From Streptococcus panodentis (GTDB lineage Bacteria > Bacillota > Bacilli > Lactobacillales > Streptococcaceae), in NCBI RefSeq assembly GCF_017884005.1, contig NZ_QFAY01000021.1, forward strand, positions 1 to 55,797: a stretch of 55,797 nucleotides of DNA, given 5' to 3'. Position numbers and translations under genes: made by a program. Every line of letters starts with the position of its first letter. Positions within the stretch are counted from its first letter, which is position 1. The notes under the pieces are model-generated. The model saw only the letters and a list, made by a program, of their open reading frames with translations. It made no database searches and was not told where the DNA came from. Below are positions 9,390 to 20,141 of the stretch, piece by piece.

Positions 9390-10286
9390 ATGAAAAAGAA
9401 AGAGTTAGCAGACCTGGCCCTTGGCTTAGGACTGTCATTTGATGAGAAACAAGAGATTATTTACGGGAAAAGAAGAGGCTTTACTTTTTATGCAGAGCCG
9501 ATTATGGCCGATGACCAGTTTGCCATCTTCTTTTCAGTTGGCTCAGCAGAGGGGCCTGCTCCCAGCAGTCTTTTGGCTGCTTTGACAGATGTTTCAGAAG
9601 TTCTGCTTCGCCATGAGCAGGCAGGTCACTGTGTGGCCTATCAGGTTTTGAACAGTTCCGATTTCGAACAGCTGCGCAGTATTTTGCAGGAAGCTATCGA
9701 AGACAGCACCCGCTATTTTGAGGCGCGCGGCCTGGTCAATGTCTGTGAAAAGTCGGGCTCTGCTGGGGATGTGGGACTCTATCAGGTCAAAGGAGAACTG
9801 CTTTTTCTCCTCCCCTCAACTTATCAAGAACTGACAGCAGCTAAGAGCAGAAGCCGGGCAGGCCGCAGCCGGCCCAAGGAGCATTACATGCTGGGGATTG
9901 CGGGAGCTTTTCTGGGCAGTTTGCTGGGATCTCTGTCGGTCTTTATTCTGGCAGCTTCGGGGATTGCTGCTATCATGGCCGGTATACTTGTCGCTGTTCT
10001 GACGCTCAAGGGCTATCAGAAATTTGCCAAGCGTCTGTCCCTTTTCGGGGCTGCAGTCAGCCTGCTTTTGGCTCCAGCCATGAGCTTGCTGGCCTTTCAG
10101 CTGCAGAATGCACAGACCCTTTCGCGGCAGGAAGGGCGGACCATATTTGAAGCCTTCGATATGGTCAACCATGCCGCCATGGCTGGTCAGGTTTCTGGCC
10201 AGTATTGGGCCAATGGCGCTGCCATGCTGCTCGTGTCAGTGATAGCGCTTTTGGTGGCCATCAGCGCTGTGGCAGAGAAATACTAA
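9390..10286 (+). CDS. Unknown membrane protein, first of a tandem pair
   Basis: 298 residues, not recognised. An N-terminal soluble region of about 165 residues (opens MKKKELADLALGLGLSFDE) is followed by an Arg/Ser-rich basic stretch and four or five hydrophobic segments from about residue 170 to the end. The start follows TAGGAG. It is a clear paralogue of the gene at 10663: same length, same opening motif, the same IIYGKRRGF / LIYGQRRGF and QFAIFFSVG motifs. The soluble N-terminus before the membrane part suggests an intracellular sensing or binding domain (inference). Confidence 0.7.
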   Translation: MKKKELADLALGLGLSFDEKQEIIYGKRRGFTFYAEPIMADDQFAIFFSVGSAEGPAPSSLLAALTDVSEVLLRHEQAGHCVAYQVLNSSDFEQLRSILQEAIEDSTRYFEARGLVNVCEKSGSAGDVGLYQVKGELLFLLPSTYQELTAAKSRSRAGRSRPKEHYMLGIAGAFLGSLLGSLSVFILAASGIAAIMAGILVAVLTLKGYQKFAKRLSLFGAAVSLLLAPAMSLLAFQLQNAQTLSRQEGRTIFEAFDMVNHAAMAGQVSGQYWANGAAMLLVSVIALLVAISAVAEKY

Positions 10287-10662
10287 AGACTGAGCCAGAA
10301 GCGGCCTAACTTTTGAACATTGCTGTCTGCAGGGTAGGAGCGTCAAGAGTTTTTTACCAAAACAAAGTGAGACTGAAGGACTTTTTATAGGGTATCTTCC
10401 AAAAGATGCATCCCTCTGTGGGTGAGGGCGCAGCCATCATGGGAGCCTGTCTCAGCCTCTTTCAAACTTTTCCTTGCAGTCGGGAGTGGCGATAAGGTGA
10501 GCGTAGCTTGTTTCTGCAGTGCTGCGGCTGCTTTCTTGCGCTTGTGAGCCTGCAGATGGACCGCCGCATATTGTGCGACGGGCTGTTCGGTGTGGAGTTG
10601 GAATAGCTTGGGCAGGAGCTGCAATGAAGGTTTCTTAGGATTTTTTAGGAGAAGATAAGGAG
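10287..10662. other. 376-base gap between the paralogous membrane-protein genes
   Basis: No convincing gene is visible. A minus-strand open frame (10385-10759) overlaps the start of the next gene and has no ribosome binding site or recognisable product. No clear hairpin terminator is seen. The next gene's ribosome binding sites (TTAGGAG and AAGGAG) lie at the right edge. Confidence 0.4.
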
Positions 10663-11574
10663 ATGAAGAAAAAAGAATTAGAGGAGCTGGCCCTTGATTT
10701 AGGGCTGTCCTTTGATGGGCATAGCGGTCTGATTTACGGTCAGAGGAGAGGGTTTCCATTTTATCTGGAACCTGTCACGGATCAGGGGCAGTTTGCTATT
10801 TTCTTTTCGGTCGGGACTGAAGCAGGGCGTGCAGATACAGCGGTTTTAGAGGCCCTGACGGACTTTTCGGATGTGCTGATTGATTATGAAAGAGCTGGCT
10901 ATTGTTTGGCTTATGCGATTCTGCCTGCTCCGGATCTGACGGAACTGCGTGACCATTTGGAGGCGGCTATTGAGGACTGTACCTATTATTTTGAAGAAGA
11001 AGGTCTGCTCAGTGCCTGTGAAAAAACCGGCCGAACCGGCAGAGTTGCCCTCTATCAAGTTGGCGGGAAATGGCTTTTTCTGACGCCCACCAGCTATGAG
11101 AAGCTGCTGGCCATTCAGGAGACCAGACGAAAAGAAGCTCCGCGCCCACAGCGGCCAAGACAAAGAGAAAACTTCCTTTTGGGCTTTGTCGGTGCCCTTC
11201 TGGGCAGCCTTGCCGGTGCTCCCGTGGTCTTTCTTTTGACCGGTTCGCAGCGGCTGATGAGCTTGACTGCTGTTTTGGTAGGATTTCTGACTGTCAGCGG
11301 CTATCGGCTGCTGGGGAAAGGCCTGTCCCTTTTTGGAGGCATTGTCAGTCTGGTGCTGGCATCATCCATGAGTTTGCTGGCTTTTCAACTGCGATATGCT
11401 CAGATCTATTATCAAGACAGGATGCCGCTCTCTGAAGCTTTTGCTGCCATCAATCGGGCCGCCTTGAGCGGCCAGCTTTCAGACGACTATTGGTTTACAG
11501 GTCTGCTTGTTCTAGGACTTTCTATTCTGACTACTGCTTACGCTGCCAAGTCGATTGAGAGAATGTTTGGGTGA
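10663..11574 (+). CDS. Unknown membrane protein, second of a tandem pair
   Basis: 303 residues, paralogous to 9390-10286 along its whole length. It has a soluble N-terminal domain (MKKKELEELALDLGLSFDG), an acidic middle, a Pro/Arg-rich linker near residue 155-168 and several C-terminal hydrophobic segments (for example LLGFVGALLGSLAG). An AAGGAG lies directly against the ATG, with a better-spaced TTAGGAG 9 bases upstream. The duplication is old, since only motifs are strongly shared. Function unknown. Confidence 0.7.
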   Translation: MKKKELEELALDLGLSFDGHSGLIYGQRRGFPFYLEPVTDQGQFAIFFSVGTEAGRADTAVLEALTDFSDVLIDYERAGYCLAYAILPAPDLTELRDHLEAAIEDCTYYFEEEGLLSACEKTGRTGRVALYQVGGKWLFLTPTSYEKLLAIQETRRKEAPRPQRPRQRENFLLGFVGALLGSLAGAPVVFLLTGSQRLMSLTAVLVGFLTVSGYRLLGKGLSLFGGIVSLVLASSMSLLAFQLRYAQIYYQDRMPLSEAFAAINRAALSGQLSDDYWFTGLLVLGLSILTTAYAAKSIERMFG

Positions 11575-11704
11575 TACCGCCTTTTCGTTTGGTTTATCTG
11601 CAGCCTTCAAGAGTCTTCAGGCTGTTGAAGCTGCCGACAGTTGAATGGAAGATAAAAAGAGCCTCAGACAGAAAAAGAAAGATTGACATGATAAAGGAGA
11701 AGAG

Positions 11705-12403
11705 ATGCCAACAACAAGACTTTATGTGATTCGTCACGGCAAAACGATGTTTAACACCATCGGCCGGGCTCAGGGCTGGTCCGATACTCCCCTGACGGCT
11801 GAAGGTGAGCGCGGTATTCGGGAACTGGGCATTGGCCTGCGGGAGTCAGGACTGGACTTCAGCCGGGCCTTTTCCAGCGATTCCGGCCGAACCATTCAGA
11901 CCATGGGCATTATCTTAGAGGAGCTGGGACTGACCGGCAAAATCCCTTATAGCTTTGATAAGCGCATCCGCGAATGGTGTTTTGGCAGCTTTGACGGCGC
12001 CTATGGCGGGGAGCTCTTTCACGGAGTCATTCCGCGCGTGCTGGATACAGATGACTACAGAAAGCTCAGCCTGCCGGATCTGGCCAATGGACTGGTGGAG
12101 GTTGACACAGCCGGATGGGCTGAGCCCTGGGATAAGCTCAGCGGCCGGATTTTAGAAGGTTTTGAAGCGATAGCGCAGGAAGTAGAGGCAGCCGGCGGCG
12201 GCAATGCTCTGGTGGTCAGCCATAGCATGACGATTGGCACTTTTGCCGGTCTGATTGACCAAGCAGTCAGTGAGAATCCCGGAGTCCAAAACGGCAGCGT
12301 GACAGTGGTTGAATACAAAAATGGCCGCTTCAGCCTTCAAAGTGTAGGAGATCTATCCTACCGCCAAGCAGGAGCCAAACTGCTGAATCAGGCAGGCAAA
12401 TAA
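11705..12403 (+). CDS. Histidine phosphatase family protein (phosphoglycerate-mutase-like), copy 1
   Basis: 232 residues of the histidine phosphatase superfamily. The phosphate-accepting RHG motif is at residues 10-12 (VIRHGKTMFN); the second catalytic His is at 173 (VVSHSMTIGTF). The substrate is unknown; family members dephosphorylate small metabolites or sugar phosphates. No signal peptide, so cytoplasmic. The next gene is a close paralogue, near-identical at the DNA level over long stretches of the N-terminal half (for example both have GRAQGWSDTPLTA). Confidence 0.85.
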   Translation: MPTTRLYVIRHGKTMFNTIGRAQGWSDTPLTAEGERGIRELGIGLRESGLDFSRAFSSDSGRTIQTMGIILEELGLTGKIPYSFDKRIREWCFGSFDGAYGGELFHGVIPRVLDTDDYRKLSLPDLANGLVEVDTAGWAEPWDKLSGRILEGFEAIAQEVEAAGGGNALVVSHSMTIGTFAGLIDQAVSENPGVQNGSVTVVEYKNGRFSLQSVGDLSYRQAGAKLLNQAGK

Positions 12404-12409
12404 TCAGTT

Positions 12410-12444
12410 CAGGCGGGACTTGCAAGAGAGCCTGCTTTTTTTTT
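12410..12444 (+). terminator. Probable terminator between the two phosphatase genes
   Basis: CAGGC (12410-12414) pairs with GCCTG (12430-12434), directly followed by C and nine T. The stem is short with a long loop, but the T-run is strong. Confidence 0.5.
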
Positions 12445-12513
12445 CTGGAAAGTCCAGCAGAGCGGTTTTTTTCAGAAAATGGTATAATATGAAAAGAACT
12501 ACGGAGGTAACAA

Positions 12514-13221
12514 ATGGCAAAAACAAGATTATATCTGGTCCGCCACGGCAAGACCATGTTTAACACCATTGGCCGGGCTCAGGGCTGGTCCGATACACCG
12601 CTGACCGCCCAAGGCGAGCGCGGCATTCGGGAGTTGGGCATCGGCCTGCGGGAGTCAGGACTGGACTTCAGCCGGGCCTATTCCAGCGATTCCGGCCGGA
12701 CCATTCAGACCATGGGCATTATCTTAGAAGAGCTGGGCCTGACCGGGCGGATCCCCTATCGGACAGACAAGCGCATCCGCGAGTGGTGTTTTGGCAGCTT
12801 TGACGGTGCCTATGACGGTGAGCTTTTTATGGGCGTCATGCCCCGTGTTTTCAATGTTGAGCATGTGCATCAGCTCAGCTATGCCGAGCTGGCCGAAGGC
12901 TTGGTTGAAGTGGATACAGCCGGCTGGGCCGAAAATTGGGAAAAGCTCAGCGGCCGTATCTGGGAGGGCTTTTCTGCCATTGCTGAGGAGATGGAAGCGG
13001 CCGGCGGCGGCAATGCGATTGTTGTCAGCCATGGCATGACCATCGGGACCTTTGTCTATCTCATCAATAAAACCAGGCCGCACGGTCTTGATAATGGCAG
13101 TGTGACAGTAGTGGATTATGAGGATGGGGTGTTTACAGTGAACGGCATCGGTGATTTGTCCTATCGCAAAGCTGGTGCCAAAGTATTGGAGGAACAGAGT
13201 GAATCGCGCGAAACATATTAG
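12514..13221 (+). CDS. Histidine phosphatase family protein (phosphoglycerate-mutase-like), copy 2
   Basis: 235 residues, tandem duplicate of the preceding gene with the same RHG (residues 10-12) and second His (H173, VVSHGMTIGTF). The copies diverge mainly around residues 95-135, the lid region that sets substrate choice in this family, so they may act on different substrates (inference). A TATAAT at 12482-12487 and GGAGG before the ATG indicate its own promoter. Its last 23 bases overlap the downstream D,D-carboxypeptidase gene. Confidence 0.85.
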   Translation: MAKTRLYLVRHGKTMFNTIGRAQGWSDTPLTAQGERGIRELGIGLRESGLDFSRAYSSDSGRTIQTMGIILEELGLTGRIPYRTDKRIREWCFGSFDGAYDGELFMGVMPRVFNVEHVHQLSYAELAEGLVEVDTAGWAENWEKLSGRIWEGFSAIAEEMEAAGGGNAIVVSHGMTIGTFVYLINKTRPHGLDNGSVTVVDYEDGVFTVNGIGDLSYRKAGAKVLEEQSESRETY

Positions 13222-13993
13222 AAGAAAAAAACGATCCAAGGCTAAGATTTTCTGGCGGACATTCTTGGCTTTGCTGCTGCTGGCTGCTGCAATCGGCGGA
13301 ACGGTTCTTTATTTCCAGCCGAAACTGTGGCAGTCTTTGCTGGCTAAGGTGCCTTTTCCGGGAAATTCCAGCAGTTCCAGTCAGAAAAGCTCGTCCGGCT
13401 CCGGCTCAAAAACGGCCCAGACTGATCTGCCCGATGTTTCCAGCTCCGACTGGAACCTGATTTTGGTCAACCGGGATCATCTGCAGGAGGAAACGACACC
13501 GGCTTTGACCCAGGTTGGCGATATTCAGGTGGACAGCCGTATTGCAGAAAATACCCAGCAGTTTCTGGCAGCCGCCCAGGCTCTTGCTCCGGAAGAGACC
13601 TTGATTTCGGGCTACCGCAGCCGGGCTGAGCAGGAAGAGCTCTATAATGAGAATATTGCTGCAGAGGAAGCCAATGGTCTGTCTCATGAAGAGGCAGAAG
13701 CTCTGGTTCAGAAAAGAGTTCAGCTGCCGGGTGCGAGCGAGCACCAGACGGGTCTCGCGATTGACATGAGCGTGCCTGAAGGCCAGCAGGACGACTTAGC
13801 AGCCAAGATTGCCGAACTGGCGCCGCAGTATGGCTTTGTTCTGCGCTATCCGGAAGGAAAGAGCGATGTGACCGGTGTGGATTTTGAAAATTGGCACTAC
13901 CGCTATGTCGGTGTGGAAAATGCCCAGTACATGCAGCAGCACAATCTGGTGCTGGAAGAATACCTGACCATGCTCAAAGCGGCAGGAAAATAA
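13199..13993 (+). CDS. Membrane-anchored D-alanyl-D-alanine carboxypeptidase (VanY/DacY, M15B)
   Basis: A 264-residue cell-wall enzyme. A basic N-terminus (VNRAKHIRRKKRSKAK) precedes one transmembrane helix (about residues 18-40), a Ser-rich spacer and the M15B domain. Zinc motifs are visible: SEHQTGLAID with H182 and D189, and ENWHYRY with E230 and H233. It should trim the terminal D-Ala of peptidoglycan stem peptides outside the membrane. The start is GTG 13199, five bases after GGAGGA (13188-13193), and lies inside the upstream phosphatase gene, implying translational coupling. The frame is open further upstream but without a ribosome binding site. Confidence 0.87.
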   Translation: MNRAKHIRRKKRSKAKIFWRTFLALLLLAAAIGGTVLYFQPKLWQSLLAKVPFPGNSSSSSQKSSSGSGSKTAQTDLPDVSSSDWNLILVNRDHLQEETTPALTQVGDIQVDSRIAENTQQFLAAAQALAPEETLISGYRSRAEQEELYNENIAAEEANGLSHEEAEALVQKRVQLPGASEHQTGLAIDMSVPEGQQDDLAAKIAELAPQYGFVLRYPEGKSDVTGVDFENWHYRYVGVENAQYMQQHNLVLEEYLTMLKAAGK

Positions 13994-14069
13994 GGCTGTG
14001 GAGTCTGTTCCATTGCGCCGTACGGCTTCAGCACAGCTTGGTGAAAACTCTAGGTCTTCAGACTGATTT

Positions 14070-14096
14070 TTAGCACTCTTTCAAAAAGAGTGCTAA
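14070..14096 (+). promoter_or_regulatory. CIRCE operator 1 (HrcA binding site)
   Basis: TTAGCACTC (14070-14078), nine bases, GAGTGCTAA (14088-14096): a perfect CIRCE palindrome upstream of the -35 box of the heat-shock operon. HrcA is the known repressor of this element. Confidence 0.97.
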
Positions 14097-14113
14097 TTTT
14101 TTGAGTTTTTATC

Positions 14114-14141
14114 TTGACTTTGTCTGAGAAGAGTGTATAAT
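14114..14141 (+). promoter_or_regulatory. Promoter of the hrcA-grpE-dnaK-dnaJ operon
   Basis: TTGACT (14114-14119) and TATAAT (14136-14141) with a 16-base spacer. The promoter lies exactly between the two CIRCE operators. Confidence 0.9.
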
Positions 14142-14152
14142 AGAATCATGAA

Positions 14153-14179
14153 TTAGCACTCGAAGGTTTTGAGTGCTAA
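14153..14179 (+). promoter_or_regulatory. CIRCE operator 2 (HrcA binding site)
   Basis: TTAGCACTC (14153-14161), nine bases, GAGTGCTAA (14171-14179), lying over the start of the transcript. The second perfect copy means repression from both sides of the promoter. Confidence 0.97.
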
Positions 14180-14224
14180 TCAGAAATCAAAATCTCAAAC
14201 CTTAGTGCTGAAAGGGGTGATGTC

Positions 14225-15259
14225 GTGGTAACAGAGCGTCAGAATGAGATTTTAAATCTAATCATTGACATCTTTAGCAAGACGCACGAACCGGTCGGCT
14301 CCAAGGCCTTGCAGCAGTCTATTCAGTCCAGCAGTGCAACCATTCGCAATGACATGGCAGCTCTGGAAAAGCAGGGGCTCTTGGAAAAGGCCCATACCTC
14401 CAGCGGGCGCAAGCCCAGTGTGGCTGGTTTTCAGTACTTTGTCAAGCACTCCCTGTCCTTTGACCGGCTCGCTGAAAATGAGCTCTATGAAGTGATTAAG
14501 GCTTTTGACCATGAATTCTTCAATTTAGAGGACATCCTTCAGCAGGCGGCAGATTTGCTGTCCAAGCTTAGCGGCTGTACAGTTGTGGCTCTGGATGTGG
14601 AGCCCAGCCGGCAGCGGCTGACAGCTTTTGACATCGTGGTGCTCAGCCAGCATACGGCTCTGGCCGTCTTTACGCTGGATGAGTCCAATACCATCAGCAG
14701 TCAGTTTATGATTCCGCGCAACTTCCTCAGAGAAGACCTGGACAGGCTCAAAGCCCTGATACGGGAGCGGTTTTTAGGACAGACAGTGCTGGATATCCAC
14801 TACAAGATTCGGACGGAGATTCCGCAGATTATTCAGCGTTATTTCACGACGACGGACAATGTCATCCCGCTCTTTGAGCATATCTTCGGAGATATTTTCA
14901 AGGAAAATGTGATTGTGGCGGGAAAGGTTCAGCTGCTGGAATTCTCTGACCTGACAGCCTACCAGTTCTTTGATGATCCGCAGAAAGTCGCCTTTGAGAT
15001 TCGCGACAGCCTAGCTGAGGATCAGATGCAGAGCGTGCGCGTAGCGGACAGCAGAGAAAGCAGTCTGGCGGACTTGACCCTGATTTCCAGTAAATTTCTC
15101 ATCCCCTATCGGGGGTTTGGGGTTCTGGCGGTCATCGGACCGGTCAATCTGGACTATCAGTACCTAGTCAGCCAGCTCAATGTTGTCAATCGGGTTTTAA
15201 CGATGAAGCTAACGGATTTCTATAGATATTTGAGCAGCAATCATTATGAAGTGCACTAA
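14225..15259 (+). CDS. hrcA: Heat-inducible transcription repressor HrcA
   Basis: 344 residues. The N-terminal winged helix ([20 protein letters not shown]) is followed by the GAF-like HrcA domain. It represses its own operon by binding CIRCE and depends on the chaperonin GroEL for activity in the family. The GTG start at 14225 follows AAAGGGGTGA (14211-14220); length is normal for the family. It is the first gene of the operon, 60 bases before grpE. Confidence 0.96.
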   Translation: MVTERQNEILNLIIDIFSKTHEPVGSKALQQSIQSSSATIRNDMAALEKQGLLEKAHTSSGRKPSVAGFQYFVKHSLSFDRLAENELYEVIKAFDHEFFNLEDILQQAADLLSKLSGCTVVALDVEPSRQRLTAFDIVVLSQHTALAVFTLDESNTISSQFMIPRNFLREDLDRLKALIRERFLGQTVLDIHYKIRTEIPQIIQRYFTTTDNVIPLFEHIFGDIFKENVIVAGKVQLLEFSDLTAYQFFDDPQKVAFEIRDSLAEDQMQSVRVADSRESSLADLTLISSKFLIPYRGFGVLAVIGPVNLDYQYLVSQLNVVNRVLTMKLTDFYRYLSSNHYEVH

Positions 15260-15319
15260 GATGTGAGAGCGTAAAGATCCAAAACAGCACGAAACAACCA
15301 TTCCTAAAGGAGGTGCCTT

Positions 15320-15856
15320 GTGGCAAAACACAAAAAAGAAGAACATCCAGAAGATGTAGAAGTAAAAGAGGAAGCTGTCGAAACGGCTGAACAGCCTGAG
15401 TCAGCAAGTCCTGAAAAATCAGAGCTGGAACTGGCCAATGAGCGGGCAGATGAATTTGAAAACAAATACCTGCGGGCCCATGCAGAAATGCAGAATATCC
15501 AGCGCCGGGCCAGCGAGGAGCGCCAGCTGCTGCAAAAATACCGCAGTCAGGATTTAGCAAAAGCTATCTTGCCCTCGTTGGACAATCTGGAGCGGGCACT
15601 GGCCGTTGAAGGTCTGACAGATGATGTCAAAAAGGGGCTGGAAATGGTGCAGGAAAGTCTGGTTCATGCCCTTAAAGAAGAGGGAATTGAGGAAATCAAG
15701 GCTGACGGGACTTTTGACCATAACTATCACATGGCTATTCAAACCCAGCCAGCTGACGACGATCACCCCGCCGATACTATCGCGCAGGTCTTCCAAAAAG
15801 GCTACAAACTCCATGACCGTATCCTGAGGCCGGCTATGGTGGTGGTGTACAATTAA
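15320..15856 (+). CDS. grpE: GrpE, nucleotide exchange factor of DnaK
   Basis: 178 residues. An acidic, disordered N-terminus ([17 protein letters not shown]) precedes a long coiled coil (about residues 35-85) and a C-terminal beta domain ending RPAMVVVYN. It releases ADP from DnaK. The GTG start at 15320 follows AAAGGAGGTG. The next gene of the operon, dnaK, lies unusually far away (363 bases), across a hairpin-rich spacer. Confidence 0.96.
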   Translation: MAKHKKEEHPEDVEVKEEAVETAEQPESASPEKSELELANERADEFENKYLRAHAEMQNIQRRASEERQLLQKYRSQDLAKAILPSLDNLERALAVEGLTDDVKKGLEMVQESLVHALKEEGIEEIKADGTFDHNYHMAIQTQPADDDHPADTIAQVFQKGYKLHDRILRPAMVVVYN

Positions 15857-18055
<2,199 letters not shown>

Positions 18056-18069
18056 AAAGAGGAATAAGG

Positions 18070-18396
18070 ATGGCTACTAAAGAAGAACGTGAATATCTTT
18101 CGCAGTATGTTGATATTTCAAATTCTCGTTTAAATGATAGTGATGTAAACTTATTGTTAGAATTCATAGGTTGTATTGGAAATACTTCCACGAAGGAAAG
18201 TAGTTTTGATAGCTGGAGTTCTGATGGTAAGTATACTAGAAAAGAAATTAATGAGTATATTATTGAAGATGACTATTCGATTACTCATCATTATAGTTAT
18301 CACGATGATGATGGAACAAATGGCTCTTATTCTAAAAACTATTCAGGAGCTAGAGATATTATCAATATACTTAGAGAAGTTCCAGAATTGCTATAG
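18070..18396 (+). CDS. Small AT-rich hypothetical protein inserted between dnaK and dnaJ
   Basis: 108 residues, not recognised. The protein is hydrophilic and rich in Asp, Ser and Tyr (for example HHYSYHDDDGTNGSYSKNY) without a signal or membrane segment. It has an AAGG ribosome binding site, begins 14 bases after dnaK and is followed by a terminator hairpin at 18415. Its base composition and codon use are far more AT-rich than dnaK or dnaJ, so it looks acquired. Its position would place it under heat-shock control. An immunity-type protein is one possibility, but nothing in the sequence shows it. Confidence 0.65.
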   Translation: MATKEEREYLSQYVDISNSRLNDSDVNLLLEFIGCIGNTSTKESSFDSWSSDGKYTRKEINEYIIEDDYSITHHYSYHDDDGTNGSYSKNYSGARDIINILREVPELL

Positions 18397-18414
18397 TAGT
18401 AAAAGTTTGAAATC

Positions 18415-18442
18415 CAGAGGTTGCAGCCCAGCCTCTGTTTTT
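18415..18442 (+). terminator. Probable intra-operon terminator after the small ORF
   Basis: CAGAGG (18415-18420) pairs with CCTCTG (18432-18437), followed by a TTTTTC run. It would reduce dnaK-to-dnaJ read-through unless dnaJ has its own promoter. Confidence 0.6.
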
Positions 18443-18484
18443 CGGTAAAGAGCTAAGAAAGATCTGAACCAAGGTTATATAAAA

Positions 18485-18620
18485 GGACAAGTCCGCTGTG
18501 GCAAAAGTCAGATAACAAACCTTGTTATCTGACAGGGAAATTTTGAAACTTTAGGTTCAAAATTTAGTCATGAAACGGCTAGCCGTTTCATGACGACCCT
18601 GCCACTTAAGGAACTTGTCC
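18485..18620 (+). other. Cloverleaf-like nested hairpin element in the dnaK-dnaJ spacer
   Basis: An outer stem GGACAAGT (18485-18492) / ACTTGTCC (18613-18620), continued by GTGGC/GCCAC, encloses three perfect arms. These are CAGATAACAA/TTGTTATCTG (18509-18531), AAATTTTGAA/TTCAAAATTT (18538-18565) and CATGAAACGGC/GCCGTTTCATG (18569-18592). Three arms of 10-11 bp inside one closed stem are very unlikely by chance. Confidence 0.8.
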
Positions 18621-18626
18621 TAATAT

Positions 18627-18818
18627 AATTGGAAGGAATCAAGCTAAATTCTCGCTTCTTTCCGCAAATTTAAAGAAAGGAACAAGCGTGTTCGCATAAT
18701 CGAACACGGGCTACGGTCCTTTCATATCTCCAATTAATTTTAGAAAGGAATTGAACCCGACCTAAATTCTCGGGAAAAAGACAAATCTTCCTAGGAGCAT
18801 CGCTCCGTCGTCAGATTT
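18627..18818 (+). other. Second group of nested hairpins before dnaJ
   Basis: An outer AATTGGA (18627-18633) / TCCAATT (18729-18735) stem encloses a GGAA-AAGC/GCTT-TTCC arm (18635-18663) and a GAAAGGA/TCCTTTC arm carrying GTGTTCG/CGAACAC (18675-18723). Two more hairpins follow: CCCGA/TCGGG (18756-18774) and AAATCT-GGAGC/GCTCC-AGATTT (18783-18818). Confidence 0.7.
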
Positions 18819-18857
18819 CCTATTTTCCAGTCGAATTTTACGGTCTTGGTATCTTAT

Positions 18858-19991
18858 ATGAACAACACAGAATATTACGACCGTCTAGGTGTTTCTAAAA
18901 ATGCGTCGCAGGACGAGATTAAGAAAGCCTATCGGAAATTATCAAAACAATACCACCCGGACATCAATAAGGAACCGGGAGCGGAAGATAAATACAAGGA
19001 AGTCCAGGAGGCCTATGAAACCCTGAGCGACGAGCAAAAACGGGCAGCCTACGACCAATACGGAGCGGCCGGAGCTAACGGCGGCTTTGGCGGCGGAGCA
19101 GGCGGTTTCGGTGGCTTTGATGGCGCTGGTTTTGGCGGTTTTGAAGACATCTTCTCCAGCTTCTTTGGCGGCGGCGCCAGCCGCAATCCCAATGCTCCTC
19201 GTCAGGGAGATGACTTGCAGTATCGGGTCAATCTCCGCTTTGAAGAGGCTGTCTTTGGCGCTGAAAAGGAAATCAAGTATAACCGCGAAGCGACTTGCCA
19301 TACCTGTGCTGGTTCAGGAGCTAAGCCGGGCACCAGCCCTGTCACCTGCGGCCGCTGTCATGGTGCTGGTGTCATCAATGTGGATACCCAGACGCCGCTT
19401 GGCATGATGCGCCGTCAGGTAACCTGTGATGTCTGTCATGGCCGCGGAAAAGAAATTAAAAGTCCATGCGAAACCTGTCATGGAACCGGTCATGAAAAAC
19501 GCGCCCACAGCGTTACTGTCAAAATCCCGGCCGGTGTTGAAACCGGTCAGCAGGTTCGGCTGTCCGGTCAGGGGGAGGCCGGCTTTAACGGCGGTCCTTA
19601 CGGCGATCTCTATGTCGTTGTCCAGGTAGATCCGAGCGACAAGTTTGAGCGTGATGGTGCCACCATCTACTATAAGCTCAACCTCAACTTCGTTCAGGCA
19701 GCTTTGGGCGACAGTGTAGAAGTTCCGACAGTTCACGGCGATGTGGAGCTCAATATTCCAGAAGGCACCCAGACCGGCAAACGTTTCCGCCTGCGCGGGA
19801 AAGGAGCGCCAAATCTGCGAGGCGGCAGCATGGGCGATCAGTTTGTCACGGTCAATGTCGTAACGCCGACCGGCCTCAATGACAAACAAAAGGCAGCTCT
19901 CAAGGACTTTGCGGCAGCCGGCAATATCAGTGTAAATCCTAAGAAAAAAGGCTTCTTTGATAAGATGAAAGATGCCTTGGATGATTTGTAA
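18858..19991 (+). CDS. dnaJ: Chaperone protein DnaJ (Hsp40)
   Basis: 377 residues. The J domain ([20 protein letters not shown], with the HPD motif in YHPDI) is followed by a Gly/Phe-rich linker, a zinc region with four CxxCxGxG-type repeats ([32 protein letters not shown]) and the C-terminal substrate domain. It stimulates DnaK's ATPase. The frame extends upstream to a TTG at 18846, but ATG 18858 is the family start; no strong ribosome binding site is visible, which is odd and may link to the structured leader. Confidence 0.97.
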   Translation: MNNTEYYDRLGVSKNASQDEIKKAYRKLSKQYHPDINKEPGAEDKYKEVQEAYETLSDEQKRAAYDQYGAAGANGGFGGGAGGFGGFDGAGFGGFEDIFSSFFGGGASRNPNAPRQGDDLQYRVNLRFEEAVFGAEKEIKYNREATCHTCAGSGAKPGTSPVTCGRCHGAGVINVDTQTPLGMMRRQVTCDVCHGRGKEIKSPCETCHGTGHEKRAHSVTVKIPAGVETGQQVRLSGQGEAGFNGGPYGDLYVVVQVDPSDKFERDGATIYYKLNLNFVQAALGDSVEVPTVHGDVELNIPEGTQTGKRFRLRGKGAPNLRGGSMGDQFVTVNVVTPTGLNDKQKAALKDFAAAGNISVNPKKKGFFDKMKDALDDL

Positions 19992-20008
19992 TTTAAAAAT
20001 ACAATAAG

Positions 20009-20035
20009 AAAAGAGCAGTTTAGCGCTGCTCTTTT
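20009..20035. terminator. Terminator after dnaJ (may serve both strands)
   Basis: AAAAGAGCAG (20009-20018) and CTGCTCTTTT (20026-20035) form a perfect 10-bp stem with a 7-base loop. The A-run on the left also makes it a terminator for the converging Nudix gene. Confidence 0.85.
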
Positions 20036-20141
20036 AATTTATCCTTGTGACGATATGTTGTATACCTTGCTCCATCTTCCCCAATACATCTGGTAAAAAG
20101 TTAGGAAAGGCAGGGCAGTTCCGAATTTTATCAATTGCTAT

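Noticed and set aside
10385..10759. Minus-strand 124-residue open frame
   Set aside because: Overlaps the start of the gene at 10663, lacks a ribosome binding site, and no family is recognisable.
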